The notes below the pieces were generated by a model that searched no databases, was not told where the DNA came from, and saw only the letters and a list, made by a program, of their open reading frames with translations. The translations under genes were made by a program, and so were the position numbers. This document shows, in pieces, positions 60,645-64,000 of a stretch of 64,000 nt of DNA (the stretch's first letter is position 1; each line of letters opens with the position of its first letter). The stretch covers positions 300,211 to 364,210 of the forward strand of contig NZ_AOLN01000001.1 in the NCBI RefSeq assembly GCF_000337815.1, in the 5' to 3' direction. This stretch comes from Haloferax mucosum ATCC BAA-1512. GTDB taxonomy: Archaea > Halobacteriota > Halobacteria > Halobacteriales > Haloferacaceae.

Positions 60645-61313
60645 CTATTCGACTCGCGTGCTGACCGCGAGACCGTTGCCAACGGGGAGCACAATCGTCT
60701 CGTACCGCGGGTCGGAACGAACCGCGTCGAGATAGGCACCGATACCGCGCGTGTCGGCGTTCGCCCCGTCGAGCGCCTGTACCGTCCCCTCGCTCCAGTC
60801 GGTTAGCGCGCCGAAGTCTATCGGCCCGCGCATCACGTTGTCGGCGACGACGACGCCGCCGACTTCGACGCGGTCGCGGACGAGGTCAAACGCCTCGGCG
60901 TAGCGGTGTTTCTGGTGGTCGAACAGGACGAGGTCGAACTCCCCATCGATCGTCTCGACGAGTTCGAGGGCGTCGCCTTCGAGGAAGGTGCTCCGGTCGG
61001 CGAGACCCGCTCGTTCGAGGAACTCGCGCGCCATGTCGAGTTCGTCGGGGTCGTGTTCGGTCAGGAATAGTTCGGCGTCGTCGGCCATCCCGCCGGCGAA
61101 CCACGTCGCCGAGTAGCCGAATCCCGACCCGAATTCGAACAGTCGTTTCGCGCCCGCGAGGGTGGCGAGAAATCGGAGGACGCCACCCGCCTCGGGACCA
61201 ATAATCGGAAAGCCGTGTTCGGAGGCGTACGCCGCCATCTCGTCTTGTACCGCGTCGTGTTCGGGTGCGGTCGCCGCGAGGAACCGCCGTGTCTCGTCGC
61301 TTACAATATCCAT
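60645..61313 (-). CDS. O-methyltransferase (caffeoyl-CoA OMT-like)
   Basis: The 222-residue enzyme begins [20 protein letters not shown]. It has the SAM motif [20 protein letters not shown], an acidic [40 protein letters not shown] and [29 protein letters not shown] loop with the metal-binding acidic/asparagine residues follows. It acts on small catechol-like or unknown substrates. It diverges from the mutase gene 140 bases away. Confidence 0.87.
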   Translation of the reverse strand: MDIVSDETRRFLAATAPEHDAVQDEMAAYASEHGFPIIGPEAGGVLRFLATLAGAKRLFEFGSGFGYSATWFAGGMADDAELFLTEHDPDELDMAREFLERAGLADRSTFLEGDALELVETIDGEFDLVLFDHQKHRYAEAFDLVRDRVEVGGVVVADNVMRGPIDFGALTDWSEGTVQALDGANADTRGIGAYLDAVRSDPRYETIVLPVGNGLAVSTRVE

Positions 61314-61453
61314 ACGTCCCGCGCGTTCGCCAGCGTGATAAACTCCGTCGCCGCCCCGTCTTCTGTCGAAGTTGCGCCCGCGCCGCCGGCGGCAATTTCG
61401 ACCGCATCCGTAACCCGCGTACGCTTAAGTGGAGACAAATCACATCTTCGACC

Positions 61454-63130
61454 ATGTTTGACCCCGACGAACTCGAAGCGATTCGGGAGGCGAAAGCCGA
61501 GTGGGAGGAGGAGACGTTGTCTCCGACATTGGACCGCTTCGGGGAGCGCAAAGACGAGTTCACGACGGATACGGGCGGGAACGTCGTCGAACGACTCTAC
61601 ACGCCGGCCGATACGGACCTCGACTACGACGAGGATATCGGGTTCCCCGGCGAGAAACCGTACACGCGCGGCGTCTACCCGACGATGCACCGCGGTCGCC
61701 TCTGGACGATGCGGCAGTACGCGGGGTTCGGGACGGCCGCCGAGACGAACGAACGGTTCCGGTATCTCATCGACAACGGGTCGTCGGGACTCTCGCTCGC
61801 GTTCGACCTGCCCACGCAGATGGGCTACGACTCGGACGCGATGATGGCCGCCGGCGAGGTCGGTAAATCCGGCGTCGCCATCGACAGCCTCCACGACATG
61901 GAGACGGTCTTCGACGGCATCGACCTCGGAGAGGTCTCCACGTCGATGACCATCAACGCGCCCGCGGCGGTGCTCTTGGCGATGTACGTCGCGCTCGGCG
62001 ACAAACAGGGCGTCCCCCGCGAGCAACTCCGCGGGACCATCCAAAACGACATCATGAAAGAGTACATCGCGCGGAACCTCTACATCTTCCCGCCAGAGCC
62101 GTCGATGCGACTCATCACTGATATCTTCGAGTTCTGTGCCGAGGAGACGCCGAAGTTCAACACGATTTCTATCTCCGGCTACCACATCCGCGAGGCCGGT
62201 TCGACGGCCGCACAGGAAGTCGCGTTCACGCTCGGCAACGGCATCCAGTACGTCCAAGCCGCGGTTGACGCTGGTCTCGACGTTGACGACTTCGCGCCGC
62301 AACTCTCGTTTTTCTTCAACGCGCACAACAACATCCTCGAAGAGGTGTCGAAGTTCCGCGCCGCCCGGCGCATGTGGGCGAAAATCATGGAAGAGCGCTT
62401 CGGCGCGGAGAACCCGAAGTCGATGCAACTGAAGTTCCACACGCAGACCGGCGGCTCGACGCTCACCGCCCAGCAGGTCGAAAACAACGTCGTCCGCGTC
62501 GCGTATCAGGCGCTCGCGGCGGTTCTCGGCGGGACGCAGTCGCTCCACACGAACGGGAAAGACGAGGCGCTGTCGCTCCCGACCGAAAAGTCGGTTCGGA
62601 CGGCGCTTCGAACCCAGCAGATTCTCGCCCACGAGTCGGGCGCGGCCGACACTATCGACCCGCTCGCGGGGAGTTACTACGTCGAAGCCCTGACAGACGA
62701 CATCGAAGACGAAGCGTTCGAACTACTCGACGAAGTGGACGAACGCGGCGGCATGCTCGACGCGGTGAAAAACCAGTGGGTCCAAGGAGAGATTCAGGAC
62801 GTCGCCTACGAGCGCCAGCGCGAGATCGAAACGGGCGAACGAACCATCGTCGGCGTCAACAAGTACCAAGTCGACGAAGAGCCGACCGTCGAAGTGCAGG
62901 AAGTCTCGGAGAGAGAAGAGCAAAAGCAAGTGGAATCGCTGGAGGCGCGGAAAGACGCCCGCGACGACGAGGCCGTCGAGACCACCCTCGAAGCGATTCG
63001 CTCCGCCGCGAACTCGGACGAGAACCTGATGCCCTACATCGTCGATGCCGTCAAAGCCTACGCGACGATTGGCGAAATTTGCGGCGTCCTCCGCGAGGAG
63101 TTCGGCGAGTACGAACCCGGAATGGCCTGA
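61454..63130 (+). CDS. mcmA: Methylmalonyl-CoA mutase, catalytic (large) subunit
   Basis: The 558-residue protein holds the TIM-barrel substrate domain: [80 protein letters not shown] and the C-terminal [20 protein letters not shown]. It lacks the cobalamin-binding domain (DXHXXG), which in archaea is a separate small subunit encoded elsewhere. It interconverts methylmalonyl-CoA and succinyl-CoA, which fits a propionyl-CoA route with the carboxyltransferase gene at 1546. The ATG at 61454 gives [14 protein letters not shown], the usual start. Confidence 0.92.
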   Translation: MFDPDELEAIREAKAEWEEETLSPTLDRFGERKDEFTTDTGGNVVERLYTPADTDLDYDEDIGFPGEKPYTRGVYPTMHRGRLWTMRQYAGFGTAAETNERFRYLIDNGSSGLSLAFDLPTQMGYDSDAMMAAGEVGKSGVAIDSLHDMETVFDGIDLGEVSTSMTINAPAAVLLAMYVALGDKQGVPREQLRGTIQNDIMKEYIARNLYIFPPEPSMRLITDIFEFCAEETPKFNTISISGYHIREAGSTAAQEVAFTLGNGIQYVQAAVDAGLDVDDFAPQLSFFFNAHNNILEEVSKFRAARRMWAKIMEERFGAENPKSMQLKFHTQTGGSTLTAQQVENNVVRVAYQALAAVLGGTQSLHTNGKDEALSLPTEKSVRTALRTQQILAHESGAADTIDPLAGSYYVEALTDDIEDEAFELLDEVDERGGMLDAVKNQWVQGEIQDVAYERQREIETGERTIVGVNKYQVDEEPTVEVQEVSEREEQKQVESLEARKDARDDEAVETTLEAIRSAANSDENLMPYIVDAVKAYATIGEICGVLREEFGEYEPGMA

Positions 63131-63138
63131 CCCGGGCG

Positions 63139-63143
63139 TTTTT
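63139..63143 (+). terminator. T-rich site after methylmalonyl-CoA mutase
   Basis: A TTTTT run 9 bases after the stop codon is a likely transcription end. Confidence 0.35.
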
Positions 63144-63201
63144 AGCTATTTGGTCTCTACTAATCAGTCACTAGTTCTACACTTTCACCCGGCTGAGAAA
63201 A

Positions 63202-63210
63202 CTTATTATA
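63202..63210 (+). promoter_or_regulatory. TATA-like box upstream of the structured segment
   Basis: CTTATTATA lies about 26-28 bases before the GAGG element at 63232-63235. It predicts a transcript starting near 63232-63235, well before any gene-sized ORF. Confidence 0.5.
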
Positions 63211-63231
63211 TTCCCCCAAGTAGCCGTTAAC

Positions 63232-63375
63232 GAGGATTTACGATGCCTCTTACTGGATTCTAAACTCGTCACACGGTCGGTCGCTCCTTCGTCGGTGCGG
63301 ACACCGCACCACCAGTTAGCCGTCTCTTCGGAGGCGACCGTCTCGTCGTGGGGCTTTTTACCCGTTCAGCCCCCG
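63232..63375 (+). ncRNA. Candidate structured RNA or leader upstream of a small membrane protein gene
   Basis: Several perfect helices can be drawn. GGTGCGG (63294-63300) pairs with CCGCACC (63304-63310) over an ACA loop. CGTCTC (63321-63326) pairs with GAGGCG (63331-63336) around a TTCG tetraloop. ACGGTCG (63273-63279) pairs with CGACCGT (63335-63341), overlapping the tetraloop stem, so the two are partly exclusive. GGGGCT (63350-63355) pairs with AGCCCC (63368-63373). The predicted start is near 63232. A six-codon ORF (MPLTGF) with a GAGG element begins at 63243. It matches no RNA family I know. Confidence 0.45.
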
Positions 63376-63408
63376 GTATCGTATCCGACTGTCAATTCGA
63401 CTCAACGA

Positions 63409-63693
63409 ATGTCACGAAGACATCCCCAAGACACTCGTACCGCATCTGATTACCCTCCGCGTCACCACAGCCCTGCCCCGCCGTTCGCGGTGCAGGCCAT
63501 CATGATCGCGCTGACCATCGGCGCGGTCGTCGTCGCCAGCTATCCCGTGGTCTCGCTGGTCGCGGCGACGGTGTTCGTCGCCGTCACGCTGGCCGCCAGA
63601 ATCGCTGTCGCCCGCATCGAGCGCGGCCCGGTGAACGTTCGCGTTCCCGGTTCGCAACTCGAAGTGACGGTCGCTCGAACCGCCGGCGATTAA
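63409..63693 (+). CDS. Small membrane protein with structured 5' leader
   Basis: The 94-residue protein begins MSRRHPQDTRTASDYPPRHH, a basic, disordered N-terminus. A hydrophobic hairpin follows (PFAVQAIMIALTIGAVVVAS, YPVVSLVAATVFVAVTLAAR), then a short beta-like cytoplasmic tail (GPVNVRVPGSQLEVTVARTAGD). The family is unknown. No good TATA box lies 25-30 bases before the ATG. Transcription probably begins near 63232 and gives a long leader of about 175 bases, unusual here. Confidence 0.65.
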   Translation: MSRRHPQDTRTASDYPPRHHSPAPPFAVQAIMIALTIGAVVVASYPVVSLVAATVFVAVTLAARIAVARIERGPVNVRVPGSQLEVTVARTAGD

Positions 63694-63881
63694 ATCCGAC
63701 CACGCTCCGGCTTCGACAGCCTACTTGGTGCCGTCTGACGCCGGTTTAGTTCCGTCACCGTCGCGTCCGCTCCCCACCCGCTGACACCGCATTTCCACCC
63801 CTAGTTTCCGAGTAGTTCCCCCGCTCTGCGCTCTTCTTCCGAGATTCGGCCTGCCGCTCGGTTACTGACAGATACCCGGCA

Positions 63882-63889
63882 ATTTGATA
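63882..63889 (+). promoter_or_regulatory. TATA-like box for the phosphotransferase-like gene
   Basis: ATTTGATA is centred 29 bases before the ATG at 63914, favouring that start over the in-frame ATG at 63902. Confidence 0.45.
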
Positions 63890-63913
63890 CTGCACTACGT
63901 GATGGTTCCACTG

Positions 63914-64000
63914 ATGGACGACCGAATTGCGTCGGCGCTCGAACTGTCGTTTCCCGACCGCACCGCGGAAGCTGTCGGCTCAGCGGGAATTTCGTGGAAC
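63914..64000 (+). CDS. N-terminus of a probable phosphotransferase (cut by the window end)
   Basis: Only 29 residues are visible (MDDRIASALELSFPDRTAEA, then VGSAGISWN). The pattern FPDRTxEAVGxxGxSWN resembles the start of haloarchaeal APH-family phosphotransferases, but no kinase motif is within reach. The frame is open to the last base of the window. The assignment is tentative. Confidence 0.4.
   Translation, partial: MDDRIASALELSFPDRTAEAVGSAGISWN

Overview
The window reads as a piece of a haloarchaeal chromosome, most likely Haloferax or a near relative. The reasons are high GC with a strong G/C third-position bias, acidic proteins (runs of D and E, few K), Tat-type lipobox proteins, and many genes whose start codon lies 25-30 bases after a TATA-like box, as expected for leaderless transcripts. 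It also carries archaeal marker genes: TFS, NAC, MC1, archaeal lipid enzymes and phosphomevalonate decarboxylase. Roughly 70 genes are supported. There is one tRNA and no rRNA. No CRISPR array or intact insertion sequence was recognised.

Layout. 1-15 kb is core and accessory metabolism: a truncated DoxX-like gene, a lipoprotein, a carboxyltransferase of the propionyl-CoA carboxylase family, fructose-1,6-bisphosphatase with a tiny upstream ORF, a repeat-rich helix-hairpin-helix protein, a hydroxyacyl-CoA dehydrogenase, a three-gene ABC-2 exporter operon, a cysteine synthase-like enzyme, and a ubiA / 65-residue protein / RecA-like ATPase operon. tRNA-Arg(TCG) at 15.1 kb marks the start of a more AT-rich accessory segment (about 15.2-21 kb). 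That segment holds a decayed ORF, a large secreted beta-helix protein, a secreted Tat protein behind an 18-bp palindrome, and two tandem membrane paralogues with a gene-conversion tract.

21-35 kb holds regulators, a membrane-anchored sulfite-oxidase-like protein with a spondin-domain lipoprotein, MC1, a kinase-like protein, a HAD phosphatase, acyl-CoA dehydrogenase, type II NADH dehydrogenase, phosphomevalonate decarboxylase and several small haloarchaeal families. 35-48 kb holds a secreted repeat protein paired with an RND transporter, acylphosphatase, phosphoglucosamine mutase, and a complete BMP-type nucleoside/sugar ABC importer. 48-64 kb holds a geranylgeranyl reductase, a histidine kinase, an M20 hydrolase beside an NhaC antiporter, a uS10-like protein, a Nudix hydrolase, enoyl-CoA hydratase, TFS, the NAC-trmI pair, an O-methyltransferase, the catalytic subunit of methylmalonyl-CoA mutase, a strongly foldable intergenic segment, and a truncated phosphotransferase.

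Two themes recur, scattered rather than clustered. One is acyl-CoA and propionate metabolism: carboxyltransferase, hydroxyacyl-CoA dehydrogenase, acyl-CoA dehydrogenase, enoyl-CoA hydratase, a MaoC-like protein and methylmalonyl-CoA mutase. The other is archaeal membrane lipid synthesis: mevalonate decarboxylase, the second prenyl transfer and geranylgeranyl reduction. The most unusual items are an ABC permease fused to a PrsW-type intramembrane protease domain, the foldable segment at 63.2-63.4 kb, and the leaderless mini-ORF coupled to fbp.
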